Source of the DNA: Hippea maritima DSM 10411
GTDB taxonomy: Bacteria > Campylobacterota_A > Desulfurellia > Desulfurellales > Hippeaceae
NCBI RefSeq assembly: GCF_000194135.1
Contig: NC_015318.1
Span: forward strand, 820,501-884,500
Direction of reading: 5' to 3'
DNA: 64,000 nucleotides
Position numbers and translations under genes: made by a program. Below the pieces are notes generated by a model. That model had not been told where the DNA came from. It did not search any database and was given only the letters and a program-made list of their open reading frames with translations. Below are positions 16,228 through 24,834 of this stretch, in pieces (the first letter of the stretch is position 1; each line of letters opens with the position of its first letter).

Positions 16228-16264
16228 CTGCTATATTCCTCAGAATTTGAGGAATATAGCAGAA
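16226..16264. repeat. Perfect 17-bp-stem hairpin between hppA and purC
   Basis: 16226-16242 and 16248-16264 are exact reverse complements around a 5-nt loop (gaatt). It is followed by A residues on the plus strand, so it is not a canonical terminator for either direction. It begins in the T-run of the preceding terminator and ends 27 bp before purC. Confidence 0.75.
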
Positions 16265-16290
16265 AAAATTCCTAGAAGAGAGGTGTAAGA

Positions 16291-17004
16291 ATGGTTGAAG
16301 AGACAAATCTTTTGTATGAGGGCAAGGCTAAAAAGGTATATGAAACAAATGACCCTAATCTTTTGATAATATACTTTAAAGACGATGCTACTGCATTTAA
16401 TGGAAAAAAACACGCTGTTATAGATGAGAAAGGAGCCTTAAATAAAGCTATAACAGTTAAGGCTTTTGGCTGGATGAATGAGTGTGGCATACCTAATCAC
16501 TTCGTTGAGGAGAATTCAGGTAGGGAAATTGTGGTAAAAAGACTTAAGATGGTTCCTGTTGAAGTTGTCGTAAGAAATATCGCTGCAGGCTCCATTGCAA
16601 AGAGGCTTGGACTTAAGCAGGGAGAAAAACTTCCAAGACCTGTAATTGAATTTTACTACAAAAGCGATGAGCTGGATGACCCCATGATTAACGAAGACCA
16701 CATTACGGCATTTGGTTGGGCAAATGAGGATACAATTAAAAAGATAAAAGATATGGCTTTAAAGGTCAACGATTGCTTAAAAGAAAAGTTCGACAAAGCA
16801 GGAATAGAGCTTGTTGATTTCAAACTTGAGTTTGGTTTTGATAACGACGGCAATCTGCTTGTTGGGGATGAGTTTACACCGGATGGCTCAAGGTTGTGGG
16901 ATAAGGAAACAGGCGAGGTTCTGGATAAGGACAGATTCAGAAAGGATTTAGGCGATCTTATTGAAGGGTATGAGAAAATAATGATGAAGATATCAAGGGT
17001 TTAG
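16291..17004 (+). CDS. purC: SAICAR synthetase (purine biosynthesis)
   Basis: Phosphoribosylaminoimidazole-succinocarboxamide synthase: ATP-dependent joining of aspartate to CAIR. 237 residues, normal length. Family motifs LLYEGKAKKVYET, IIYFKDDATAFNG, VVRNIAAGSIAKRLG and the metal-binding DEFTPDGSRLWD are all present. It is followed by purS after 2 bp, then purQ, as a pur operon. Confidence 0.96.
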   Translation: MVEETNLLYEGKAKKVYETNDPNLLIIYFKDDATAFNGKKHAVIDEKGALNKAITVKAFGWMNECGIPNHFVEENSGREIVVKRLKMVPVEVVVRNIAAGSIAKRLGLKQGEKLPRPVIEFYYKSDELDDPMINEDHITAFGWANEDTIKKIKDMALKVNDCLKEKFDKAGIELVDFKLEFGFDNDGNLLVGDEFTPDGSRLWDKETGEVLDKDRFRKDLGDLIEGYEKIMMKISRV

Positions 17005-17006
17005 GT

Positions 17007-17234
17007 ATGAAATACATCGTTATAGTCAAACCAAAGAAGGCTATTTTAGACCCACAGGGTAAAGCTATAAAAAAGGTGGCGGAAAACTATCTGCAGAGTG
17101 AAATTAAGGATATAAGGGTGGGAAAATACTTTGAGATTGAAATAGAGAAAGAGGATGATGGGCTAATAAATAAGCTGGCAAAAAACATACTCTCCAACGA
17201 TGTAATTGAGGATTACGAGGTAAGAAAGGCGTGA
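17007..17234 (+). CDS. purS: FGAM synthase, PurS subunit
   Basis: 75-residue small subunit of the three-part formylglycinamidine synthase (PurS/PurQ/PurL), which bridges the glutaminase and synthase. It has the PurS pattern: VKPKKAILDPQGKAI near the start and IEDYEVRKA at the end. The last 4 bp overlap purQ. purL is not in the window. Confidence 0.93.
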   Translation: MKYIVIVKPKKAILDPQGKAIKKVAENYLQSEIKDIRVGKYFEIEIEKEDDGLINKLAKNILSNDVIEDYEVRKA

Positions 17235-17902
17235 GGGTTGGAATAGTAAGATTTTTGGGTACAAACTGTGATTTTGACTGTAGGTATGCTTGCGATACTC
17301 TGGGTATAGACTCAGATTTCATCTGGCATGAACAGACTCATATAGAAGGTTTCGATGCTGTAATTTTGCCCGGTGGTTTCTCGTATGGGGATTATCTGAG
17401 ATGTGGGGCTTTGGCAAAGTTTTCCCCCATTATGAAGGCTATAGGTGAGTTTGCAAAAAAGGGCGGCTATGTCATGGGTATCTGCAACGGTTTTCAGATA
17501 CTCTTAGAAAGCGGGCTCTTGAAGGGCTCGCTTCTTAAAAATAAAAATCTCAGATTTATCCATAAAGATGTGTATCTAAGGGTTGAGGATAGCAGATGCT
17601 ATTTTACCGATGGGCTTGCAGGCAAAACTTTAAAAATGCCTATAGCTCATGGTGATGGTAATTATTTTTGCAGTGAGGATTATTTAAAATACCTGCAGGA
17701 CAACGAAATGATAGTCTTAAGATATGCATCAAAACAGGGTGATGTCTCTGATGAGTGCAACCCAAATGGATCAATATACAACATAGCTGGTATTTGTAAT
17801 GAGGATGGCAATGTATTTGGACTGATGCCCCACCCTGAAAGGGCAGTAGGGGATTTGGGAAATGATGGTGAGTATATCTGGGAAAGACTCCTTGGGGGTT
17901 AG
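17231..17902 (+). CDS. purQ: FGAM synthase, glutaminase subunit PurQ
   Basis: Class I glutamine amidotransferase that supplies ammonia to PurL. 223 residues with the nucleophile Cys in GICNGFQILLESGLL and the catalytic His/Glu pair in MPHPERAVGD. The GTG start overlaps the purS TGA, showing coupling. Confidence 0.95.
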   Translation: MRVGIVRFLGTNCDFDCRYACDTLGIDSDFIWHEQTHIEGFDAVILPGGFSYGDYLRCGALAKFSPIMKAIGEFAKKGGYVMGICNGFQILLESGLLKGSLLKNKNLRFIHKDVYLRVEDSRCYFTDGLAGKTLKMPIAHGDGNYFCSEDYLKYLQDNEMIVLRYASKQGDVSDECNPNGSIYNIAGICNEDGNVFGLMPHPERAVGDLGNDGEYIWERLLGG

Positions 17903-17904
17903 AT

Positions 17905-19206
17905 ATGTTTGATAAAAGCAGGGAACTTTTCGAAGAGGCCAAAAAATATATAGCTGGTGGTGTAAATAGTCCCGTTAGGGCCTTCAAAAATGTAGGAAGA
18001 CACCCACTTTTTATTAAAAAGGCAAAGGGATCCAAGATTTACGATGAGGATGGAAATGAGTTTATTGATTATGTGAACAGCTGGGGACCTGCAATCTTGG
18101 GTCATGCTGATGACGAGGTTATAAACAAAACAAAGGATGCACTGGATAACGGATTTAGCTTTGGTGCACCTACAATTCTTGAAACTGAACTTGCCAAAAG
18201 AATAGTAAGAGCGTTTGACTCTATAGAGATTGTAAGGTTTGTAAACTCTGGCACAGAAGCGGCTATGAGCGCAATTAGGCTTGCTAGGGGTTTTACAAGC
18301 AGAGATAATATACTCAAATTTAACGGTTGCTATCATGGCCATTCTGATAGCTTATTAGTTGGAGCAGGCTCAGGCTCAAGTACTTTCGGTATACCATCGA
18401 GTAAAGGTGTACCTGTAGATTTTGCAAAACACACAATTTTGGCCGAATTTAACGATCTTGATGGTGTCGAAGAGATATTTAAAAAGCATGGTGATACTAT
18501 AGCCGCAGTAATAATAGAACCTGTAGCCGGAAACATGGGTGTAATTAAACCCAAAGACGGTTTTCTGAAAGGCCTAAGAAGTATATGTGATAAACACGGA
18601 AGCCTTCTAATATTTGATGAGGTAATGACCGGTTTTAGGCTAACCTACGGTGGAGCTCAACACATTTACAATATAACACCCGACATAACGGTATTAGGTA
18701 AAGTTGTTGGAGGAGGTTTCCCTGTAGCCTGCTTTGGAGCAAAAAGGGAAATTATGAAATATTTAGCCCCCGAAGGGGATGTTTATCAGGCAGGGACTTT
18801 AAGTGGAAATCCTGTTGCAATGGCTTGTGGCATAGCTACCCTGGATATACTAAAGAGAAAAAATCCCTACAAAGACTTAGAGAAAAACACAAGCAAAATA
18901 GTGTCAAGGATCATGGGACTTGCCAATCAATATGGAATACCGGCAAGTGGTGAGTCTATAGGTTCGATGTTTAGCGTGTTTTTCATGGAAAACAAGCCAT
19001 CAAACTACAGGGATGTTCAAAAGAGTAACTTAAGACTCTTTACAAATTATTTTATAGGGTTGTTAGAAAGGGGGATTTACATACCCCCATCCCAATTTGA
19101 ATCCAACTTTATAACAATAAAACACTCACTTGAGGATATAGAGAATACCCTTGTTGCCGTAGAGGACATATTTAAAGAGATAGCAAGTGGCAAATTTTAC
19201 GTATGA
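17905..19206 (+). CDS. hemL: Glutamate-1-semialdehyde 2,1-aminomutase
   Basis: PLP enzyme of the C5 tetrapyrrole pathway forming 5-aminolevulinate. 433 residues with GGVNSPVRAFKNVG near the N-terminus, NSGTEAAMSAIRLARG, the DEVMTGFRL metal/PLP site and the Schiff-base Lys in TVLGKVVGGGFPV. It starts 2 bp after purQ. Tetrapyrrole supply matches the cell's B12-dependent ribonucleotide reductase elsewhere in the window. Confidence 0.96.
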   Translation: MFDKSRELFEEAKKYIAGGVNSPVRAFKNVGRHPLFIKKAKGSKIYDEDGNEFIDYVNSWGPAILGHADDEVINKTKDALDNGFSFGAPTILETELAKRIVRAFDSIEIVRFVNSGTEAAMSAIRLARGFTSRDNILKFNGCYHGHSDSLLVGAGSGSSTFGIPSSKGVPVDFAKHTILAEFNDLDGVEEIFKKHGDTIAAVIIEPVAGNMGVIKPKDGFLKGLRSICDKHGSLLIFDEVMTGFRLTYGGAQHIYNITPDITVLGKVVGGGFPVACFGAKREIMKYLAPEGDVYQAGTLSGNPVAMACGIATLDILKRKNPYKDLEKNTSKIVSRIMGLANQYGIPASGESIGSMFSVFFMENKPSNYRDVQKSNLRLFTNYFIGLLERGIYIPPSQFESNFITIKHSLEDIENTLVAVEDIFKEIASGKFYV

Positions 19207-19466
19207 ATGATCGCAAAAAAAGGCGAGAAAAGGCAAAATTCTATTTAGAGCTATATGATGCCACTACTATAGGTTTTAGTGTTGTTCTTTCCATTCTTTT
19301 TGGTGGTGCTTTAGGGTATTGGCTGGATAGAAAATTCCACTCATCTTACCATTGGTTGTTCTTTCTTTTTTTAGCATTTGGTATAATAGCAGGTTTTAAA
19401 AACATGTTCTACGGAATAAAAAAAATCAATAAAGGCTCTAATGAAGATAACAATAAAAAAACTTGA
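19203..19466 (+). CDS. AtpZ/AtpI-type F0-associated small membrane protein
   Basis: 87 residues, with two predicted helices (~25-42 and ~48-70) and a charged start. Matches the AtpZ-like proteins upstream of atpB in many bacteria, thought to help c-ring assembly or carry Mg2+. It overlaps hemL (ATGA) and the next gene by 26 bp. Confidence 0.75.
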   Translation: MNDRKKRREKAKFYLELYDATTIGFSVVLSILFGGALGYWLDRKFHSSYHWLFFLFLAFGIIAGFKNMFYGIKKINKGSNEDNNKKT

Positions 19467-19794
19467 AATAACCTTCGTAATAATGTATTTTTTAGCAGCA
19501 CTTTTATGTTTTTTCTTATTCAGAAGCAAGAGCTGCCTTTTGGGTAGTTTGGTTGGTTGGTTGGTCTCGATAGGAGACTGGTATCTTTTAAAATTTATGG
19601 CTAAAAGATGGCTTAAAAGGGGTGGATATTCGTTTGTGGATTACGGCTTAAGGTTTGCCATCGTAGCTGTGAGTATTTTGCTTTTGCTTAAGTCTGGATT
19701 TAGCCCAGTAGGTATAATCATTGGAGTGTCGGTAATTCCAGTATCTCTGATGATGCTGGCTGTGCTGAGTTTGTTTAGAAAAATCACGGTTTGA
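19441..19794 (+). CDS. ATP synthase subunit I-like membrane protein
   Basis: 117 residues with about four hydrophobic segments and a basic loop (KFMAKRWLKRGG). Position directly before atpB and its size suggest an AtpI-like assembly factor. Sequence identity within this family is low, so the name rests mostly on context. Confidence 0.65.
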   Translation: MKITIKKLEITFVIMYFLAALLCFFLFRSKSCLLGSLVGWLVSIGDWYLLKFMAKRWLKRGGYSFVDYGLRFAIVAVSILLLLKSGFSPVGIIIGVSVIPVSLMMLAVLSLFRKITV

Positions 19795-19803
19795 GGGGGT
19801 AGC

Positions 19804-20472
19804 ATGGAAGCACCAAGTTTCTTAGATTTTATAATTCATGTCACTGGTTTACCAGGTTATCTTGTTTTTAGTTGGTTTATGATTTTGGTTATCATTAGTC
19901 TGGCTTTAATTGTCAGGTCATCCTTGAAACTGATGCCAGAGGGTATTCAAAATGTAGCAGAAAGCGTTGTTTATGGGATTTACAGCTTTGTGGAAGATAT
20001 ATTGGGCAAAGAAGAAACTCCAAAGCATTTTCCTTTGCTTGCAACCTTGGCTATAGTTATCTTTTTCTATAACATAGTAGAATTAATACCAGGTTTTATA
20101 CCACCTACATCCAATTTGAATACAACGCTGTCTATGGCTTTAATTGTTTTCCTTTATTATCAATTTTTAGGTTTCAAAAGGCATGGCATAAAATACATAA
20201 AACATTTTATGGGCCCTGTATGGTGGCTTGTGCCGTTAATTCTACCAATAGAGATAATAGGACATTTCGCAAGAATAGTATCGCTCTCCGTCAGGTTATT
20301 CGGTAATATTTTTGGTGATGATTTACTCTTAGCTGTTGTTTTCTTCTTAGCACCATGGCTTGTTCCTCTGCCCGTTATGGCTTTGGTTTTACTTGCGGCA
20401 AGTATTCAGGCGTTTATATTCTTCTTGCTTAGCACGCTGTATATAGCAGATGCCATAAACGAGGCACATTAA
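19804..20472 (+). CDS. atpB: F-type ATP synthase subunit a
   Basis: Membrane stator subunit forming the ion half-channels. 222 residues, 5-6 helices, and the essential Arg in SLSVRLFGNIFGDDLLLAV, the family's best-conserved stretch. It is followed by atpE. The F1 genes and subunit b are not next to it, so the operon is split. Confidence 0.93.
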   Translation: MEAPSFLDFIIHVTGLPGYLVFSWFMILVIISLALIVRSSLKLMPEGIQNVAESVVYGIYSFVEDILGKEETPKHFPLLATLAIVIFFYNIVELIPGFIPPTSNLNTTLSMALIVFLYYQFLGFKRHGIKYIKHFMGPVWWLVPLILPIEIIGHFARIVSLSVRLFGNIFGDDLLLAVVFFLAPWLVPLPVMALVLLAASIQAFIFFLLSTLYIADAINEAH

Positions 20473-20516
20473 AAAAAATTTGAATGTTTTTAGATTTATT
20501 GTGAGGAGGTGGAGTT

Positions 20517-20867
20517 ATGAGGGGTAAGGTTATCTTGTTAGCACTCTTGGCTTTGGCAGTTGGATTACCAGCATTGGCTGCAGGTGATGCCCAGAGCGCC
20601 GAGGCGGCTGCAAATCTGGTATTAAAGAAGTACTACATGTTTGTTGCAATGGGCGGCGCAATTGGTTTGGGCTTGGCAGCTTTAGGTGGTGGAATTGGTC
20701 AAGGGCATGCAGTCAACGGAACTGCTTTAGGAACAGCAAGGAACCCCAGCATGTCTGGTAAGCTTCTTACTGTTATGATGATCGGTCTTGCTATGATCGA
20801 ATCCTTGGTCATTTACATGCTTGTTATTGTTCTGATTATTCTTTACACAAATCCATTCCACATCTAA
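20517..20867 (+). CDS. atpE: F-type ATP synthase subunit c with N-terminal signal-like extension
   Basis: c-ring subunit, 116 residues, longer than the usual ~80 because of a cleavable-looking leader (VILLALLALAVGLPALAAGD). Helix 1 carries GGGIGQG, the loop is ARNPSMSG and helix 2 has the ion-binding Glu in GLAMIESLVIY. A Gln in helix 1 with Glu-Ser in helix 2 are residues also seen in Na+-binding rings, but many proton rings share them. A strong GAGGAGGTGG ribosome-binding site fits high expression. Confidence 0.92.
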   Translation: MRGKVILLALLALAVGLPALAAGDAQSAEAAANLVLKKYYMFVAMGGAIGLGLAALGGGIGQGHAVNGTALGTARNPSMSGKLLTVMMIGLAMIESLVIYMLVIVLIILYTNPFHI

Positions 20868-20896
20868 GCAATACAAGACAGCCAGAGAAACAGGTT

Positions 20897-20920
20897 GGGA
20901 GCCTTATGGCTCCCTTTTTT
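20897..20920. terminator. Bidirectional terminator between atpE and topA
   Basis: GGGAGCC-ttat-GGCTCCC followed by TTTTTT on the plus strand, placed between two convergent genes and ending 2 bp before the topA stop. Confidence 0.75.
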
Positions 20921-20921
20921 A

Positions 20922-23084
20922 TTATTCACAGTAATTACACTTTTTATTCGCACAACACCATTTATCCTTCTTTTTAACAAACAAACTATAGCCACATTTT
21001 GGGCATTTCTGGTTTTTTAGCTCACCCTTTATAGTGAATTTGCACTCTGGATAGTTGGAGCAGCCGTAAAATCTGCCCCGTTTGGATGAGTATTCTATGA
21101 GATCACCGCCACATTCAGAGCACTTTAGACCTGTGGGATAGGGCTTTGTGTTCTTGCATTTTGGATAATTGGAGCAGGCTAGAAATTTACTCCCCTTTCT
21201 TGAGTATTTAACCACCATTGGAGCCCCACATTTGTCGCATTTGATCTCTGTAATCTCTTCCTGCAATGGTTTTGTGTATTTGCATTTAGGATAATTGGAA
21301 CAGGCCAGAAACTTACCAAACCTGCCATGCCTTATAACAAGGTTTGCACCACACAGAGGACATACCTCATCTGTAGGCTCATCCTCTGGTTTTATCCTTT
21401 CCATATTTTCGTAGGCGTTTTCCAAAAGCACCTTGAACTTATCGTAAAACCTTTTTAAAAGCTCAAGTTTTGTCAACTCCCTATTTGCTATCTTGTCCAG
21501 GCCATCCTCCATCTGGGCTGTGAATTTAACATTTATGATGTCTGAGAAGAATTTATCGAGCATTCTGCTTGTTATTATGCCTATTTCCTCTGGATAGAAT
21601 CTTTTGTCCTTCAGGACAACATAACCCCGCTTGATTATAGTATCGATAATTGTTGCATAGGTGGACGGCCTTCCGATACCGTGTTTTTCAAGCTCTTTTA
21701 TAAGGCTCGCCTCTGTGTATCGTGGTGGGGGTTCAGTGAAGTGCTGTTTGGGCTTTACCTCGGTTAACTCAACAGATTGATTTTTCTTTAGGATGGGTAT
21801 TTTATCTTCATTTAGCTTTGAGAATGTCCATATTCTTAAGAAACCATCAAATACTAGCTCTTTGTATGAAGCCTTGGCCTCAAAGTTATATGAAGTAAAT
21901 GTTATTTTGGTATTCCTAAACTCTGCTGGTTTCATCTGTGATGCAACAAACCTGCGCCAGATCAAATCGTAAAGCTTAAACTGATCCTCCGTTAGATATG
22001 GCTTAACCATATCAGGCAGCAGGGCAGGGTCTGTAGGCCTTATAGCCTCATGTGCTTCTTGCGCTAACTTTGACTTCGTTTTGTAGGTAACAGGTTTGCT
22101 TGGAAGATACTCATCCCCTAAAAGCTCCTTAATCGTCCTTCTAACCTTAGTTAGAGCCTCTTTGGCTATATTAACTGAATCTGTTCTCATGTATGTTATA
22201 AGACCTATGCGCTCCTTGCCAATATCCACACCTTCATACAAACTTTGGGCTATCCTCATGGTTCTTTGAGCTGAAAAGCCTAAGTATGTGGATGCTGCCA
22301 TTTGCATGGTGCTTGTTATAAATGGTGGTTCTGGTTTTCTTAAAGATTTGGTCTTTGTGATTGAATATACATTAAAGGATTCCTTTTCTATTTCCTCTTT
22401 TAGCTTGGATACCCTTGCTTTATCATCTTCCTTTTTAATAAACAATTTATCAAATTTCTCCCCATAGGCTTTGGTTAAATCGGCCTGAATGGAGTTTTCA
22501 AATATAAGGTGTATAGTCCAATACTCCTCCGGTTTGAAGCTTTGAATCTCCTCTTCCCTATCAACTATGAGCTTTAAAGCCACCGATTGAACCCTACCTG
22601 CCGATAAACCCTTTCTTATCTTTTTAGCAAGCAGGGGAGATAGCTTATAACCGACGATCCTATCAAGTATTCTTCTGGCTTCTTGTGAGTTGACCATATC
22701 CATATCTATTGAACGAGGGGATTTAATGGCATCCAATATTGCCTTTTTGGTTATTTCATGAAAGGCTATACGCTTTAGTTTGGTCTCATCAAGCTTTGTT
22801 GCCTGGGTTATATGCCATCCTATGGCTTCACCCTCCCTATCCTCATCTGTGGCAATATACACAAGATCTGAGTCCTTTGTTAATTTCTTTAACTCCCTAA
22901 CTATGGGTTGTTTGTCCTTTGGTATAACATACTTTGGTTTGAAACCATCCTCTATGTCAACCCCGAAGGAGCTTTTTGGCAGATCCCTTATATGCCCATA
23001 TGATGCCACAACACTGTAATTCTTGCCTAAGAATTTACTTATAGTTTTTGCCTTAGCTGGAGATTCAACCACAACAAGATTCAT
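20922..23084 (-). CDS. topA: DNA topoisomerase I
   Basis: Type IA topoisomerase relaxing negative supercoils. 720 residues: N-terminal TOPRIM (VVESPAKAKTI, DEDREGEAI), active-site Tyr in GLITYMRTDS (~residue 297) and GRPSTYATII. The C-terminal tail has four zinc ribbons (CPLC/CSNYPKC, CDKC/CSNYPKC, CSEC/CSNYPEC, CPKC/CC). First-frame ATG with a GGTGAG RBS, 15 bp after dprA; the pair is a common arrangement. Confidence 0.97.
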   Translation of the reverse strand: MNLVVVESPAKAKTISKFLGKNYSVVASYGHIRDLPKSSFGVDIEDGFKPKYVIPKDKQPIVRELKKLTKDSDLVYIATDEDREGEAIGWHITQATKLDETKLKRIAFHEITKKAILDAIKSPRSIDMDMVNSQEARRILDRIVGYKLSPLLAKKIRKGLSAGRVQSVALKLIVDREEEIQSFKPEEYWTIHLIFENSIQADLTKAYGEKFDKLFIKKEDDKARVSKLKEEIEKESFNVYSITKTKSLRKPEPPFITSTMQMAASTYLGFSAQRTMRIAQSLYEGVDIGKERIGLITYMRTDSVNIAKEALTKVRRTIKELLGDEYLPSKPVTYKTKSKLAQEAHEAIRPTDPALLPDMVKPYLTEDQFKLYDLIWRRFVASQMKPAEFRNTKITFTSYNFEAKASYKELVFDGFLRIWTFSKLNEDKIPILKKNQSVELTEVKPKQHFTEPPPRYTEASLIKELEKHGIGRPSTYATIIDTIIKRGYVVLKDKRFYPEEIGIITSRMLDKFFSDIINVKFTAQMEDGLDKIANRELTKLELLKRFYDKFKVLLENAYENMERIKPEDEPTDEVCPLCGANLVIRHGRFGKFLACSNYPKCKYTKPLQEEITEIKCDKCGAPMVVKYSRKGSKFLACSNYPKCKNTKPYPTGLKCSECGGDLIEYSSKRGRFYGCSNYPECKFTIKGELKNQKCPKCGYSLFVKKKDKWCCANKKCNYCE

Positions 23085-23099
23085 TCATCTCACCCCACA

Positions 23100-24101
23100 T
23101 TAGTTTTTCTGATAGCTTCCGTTTGGCATAAGCCTAACAACACCCTTTAGATGCAGATCAAACAAAACCTCACTAACCTCACCGATATCCCTATTGATTT
23201 TTAAGGCTATCTCATCCTCTGTGATATCACCCTCCATAGCATTCAACACCTCTTTTTCTAACGGGCTCAGTTCAACTTCAGACTCTGTCTTTTCTGCCTC
23301 TTCTTTTAACTTTAAATAAAAATGACCAAGAATTGTGTTCACATCCAGCACGGGTATAGCCCCCTCGCTGATCAGTTTGTTTGTGCCCATACTCCTTTTT
23401 GAGAATATCTCGCCGGGAACGGCAAATACCGTCTTGGATTGCTCAGCGGCAAGCCTTGCTGTAATTAGAGAACCGCTTTTGATGTCAGCCTCAACGACCA
23501 AAACAGCCTCAGATAAGCCGACTATGATCCTGTTTCTTGCAGGAAAATTGTATTTTGCAGGTGGTGTACCCAAAGGAAACTCAGTGATTATGCAGCCCTC
23601 CTGAGACATCTTATCAAATAAAGGTTTATTCTCTTTGGGGTATATGATATCGATCCCACACCCCAAAACACCCACAGTATATCCACCACAACCAAGCGTG
23701 ATCTTATGTGATAGGGCATCTATGCCCCTTGCAAGTCCGCTTACAACCTCAAAACCGCTCTCTATAAGCTGAGGCACAATGTGTTTTACAACCCTTTCAC
23801 CATAACCGGATGGATACCTGCTTCCTACAATCGCTATAGGCAGGATCATATCCTTTAGGTTGCCTTTCACATATAAAATCACAGGTGGATATTCGATTTC
23901 CTTTAATCTTTCAGGATAATTATCGTCAAATACACTGATAACCTGTATCTTGTTTCTCTCTAAATAGGCAAGCTCTTTTGATAGATTTCTTGGCTTCAGC
24001 CTTGATTTTAGCTTGTCATACAAAGCTTCAAGGCTTCCGAAACTTAACGGGTCTTTTATGTTTGTTCCGCTTAAAAGAATCTTTAGTTCATTTTTCTCCA
24101 A
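23100..24101 (-). CDS. dprA: DNA-processing protein A
   Basis: Loads RecA on incoming single-stranded DNA during transformation. 333 residues with a Rossmann fold (GSRYPSGYGERV, SGLARGIDALSH, GVLGCGIDIIYP, EFPLGTPP) and a C-terminal winged-helix-like domain (~265-333). The start is a TTG overlapping the methyltransferase gene by 14 bp, preceded by weak RBS sequence, so the exact start is uncertain by a few codons. Confidence 0.94.
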   Translation of the reverse strand: MEKNELKILLSGTNIKDPLSFGSLEALYDKLKSRLKPRNLSKELAYLERNKIQVISVFDDNYPERLKEIEYPPVILYVKGNLKDMILPIAIVGSRYPSGYGERVVKHIVPQLIESGFEVVSGLARGIDALSHKITLGCGGYTVGVLGCGIDIIYPKENKPLFDKMSQEGCIITEFPLGTPPAKYNFPARNRIIVGLSEAVLVVEADIKSGSLITARLAAEQSKTVFAVPGEIFSKRSMGTNKLISEGAIPVLDVNTILGHFYLKLKEEAEKTESEVELSPLEKEVLNAMEGDITEDEIALKINRDIGEVSEVLFDLHLKGVVRLMPNGSYQKN

Positions 24102-24720
24102 TCAGCAACCTCACATAACCCGAATAGTAATAATGTTCTTCAAAATTATCAAAACCAAACAAAGAAAGCTTGTCTTTTAGGTTTAAGCCTATAAACTCAC
24201 TGGCTAAAGGGCATTCCCCATATTTAAAAACAGCTTTTACAAACGGATTCTGGCTTTTTAGATCAAATTCGTTGTAATCCAATACACAGAACCTGCCACC
24301 CTTTTTAAGGCTGTTGTATGCGTTTTTTATTATTAAATCCCTTTCTCTGTCAATAAAGCCATGCAGAACAAATGAGATAAACACCACATCAAACATATCA
24401 TAAAACGGATGCGGTTTTCTTATGTCTTGATAGAATATCTTGACATTCCTATCTTTACAGCGTTTTTTGGCCTGCCTTATCATGTTTCTGCTTGTGTCAA
24501 ACCCAACACACAGAGCGGTTGTATATTTTGCAATAAGACATAAGTTTTTAGCTGTCCCGCAACCCAGATCCAATACGGCATCGTTAGGTTTTATATTCAA
24601 ATCATCCACAACCTTGCCGATAAACCTATCATAGCTAAAACCACTTATCAGCTTCATTATGCTATCGTAAGCCAAAGCTTCCCATCCATCAATTTCAACC
24701 TTGCTTAGTTGTTTGGACAT
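24088..24720 (-). CDS. Class I SAM-dependent methyltransferase
   Basis: 210 residues with SAM motif I VLDLGCGTAKNLCLIAKY and an acidic motif II (CVGFDTSRNMI), as in UbiE-like small-molecule methyltransferases. Substrate is not predictable. Strong RBS (AGGAGG) before the ATG. It heads the minus-strand methyltransferase-dprA-topA unit. Confidence 0.8.
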   Translation of the reverse strand: MSKQLSKVEIDGWEALAYDSIMKLISGFSYDRFIGKVVDDLNIKPNDAVLDLGCGTAKNLCLIAKYTTALCVGFDTSRNMIRQAKKRCKDRNVKIFYQDIRKPHPFYDMFDVVFISFVLHGFIDRERDLIIKNAYNSLKKGGRFCVLDYNEFDLKSQNPFVKAVFKYGECPLASEFIGLNLKDKLSLFGFDNFEEHYYYSGYVRLLIGEK

Positions 24721-24800
24721 TTTAACCTCCTGTTAGGCTTTATTGTTATAACTATTTTTCTCTTTTTTTCAAGAAAAAGTAAAAAATGGACAGATAGGCA

Positions 24801-24826
24801 AAAAAAGTGGGGGGAGGAAGCCCCCG
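24801..24826 (-). terminator. Terminator of the feo operon
   Basis: On the minus strand, GGGGG-cttcct-CCCCC then ACTTTTTTT, immediately after the feoB stop. Confidence 0.75.
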
Positions 24827-24834
24827 ATGAGATC

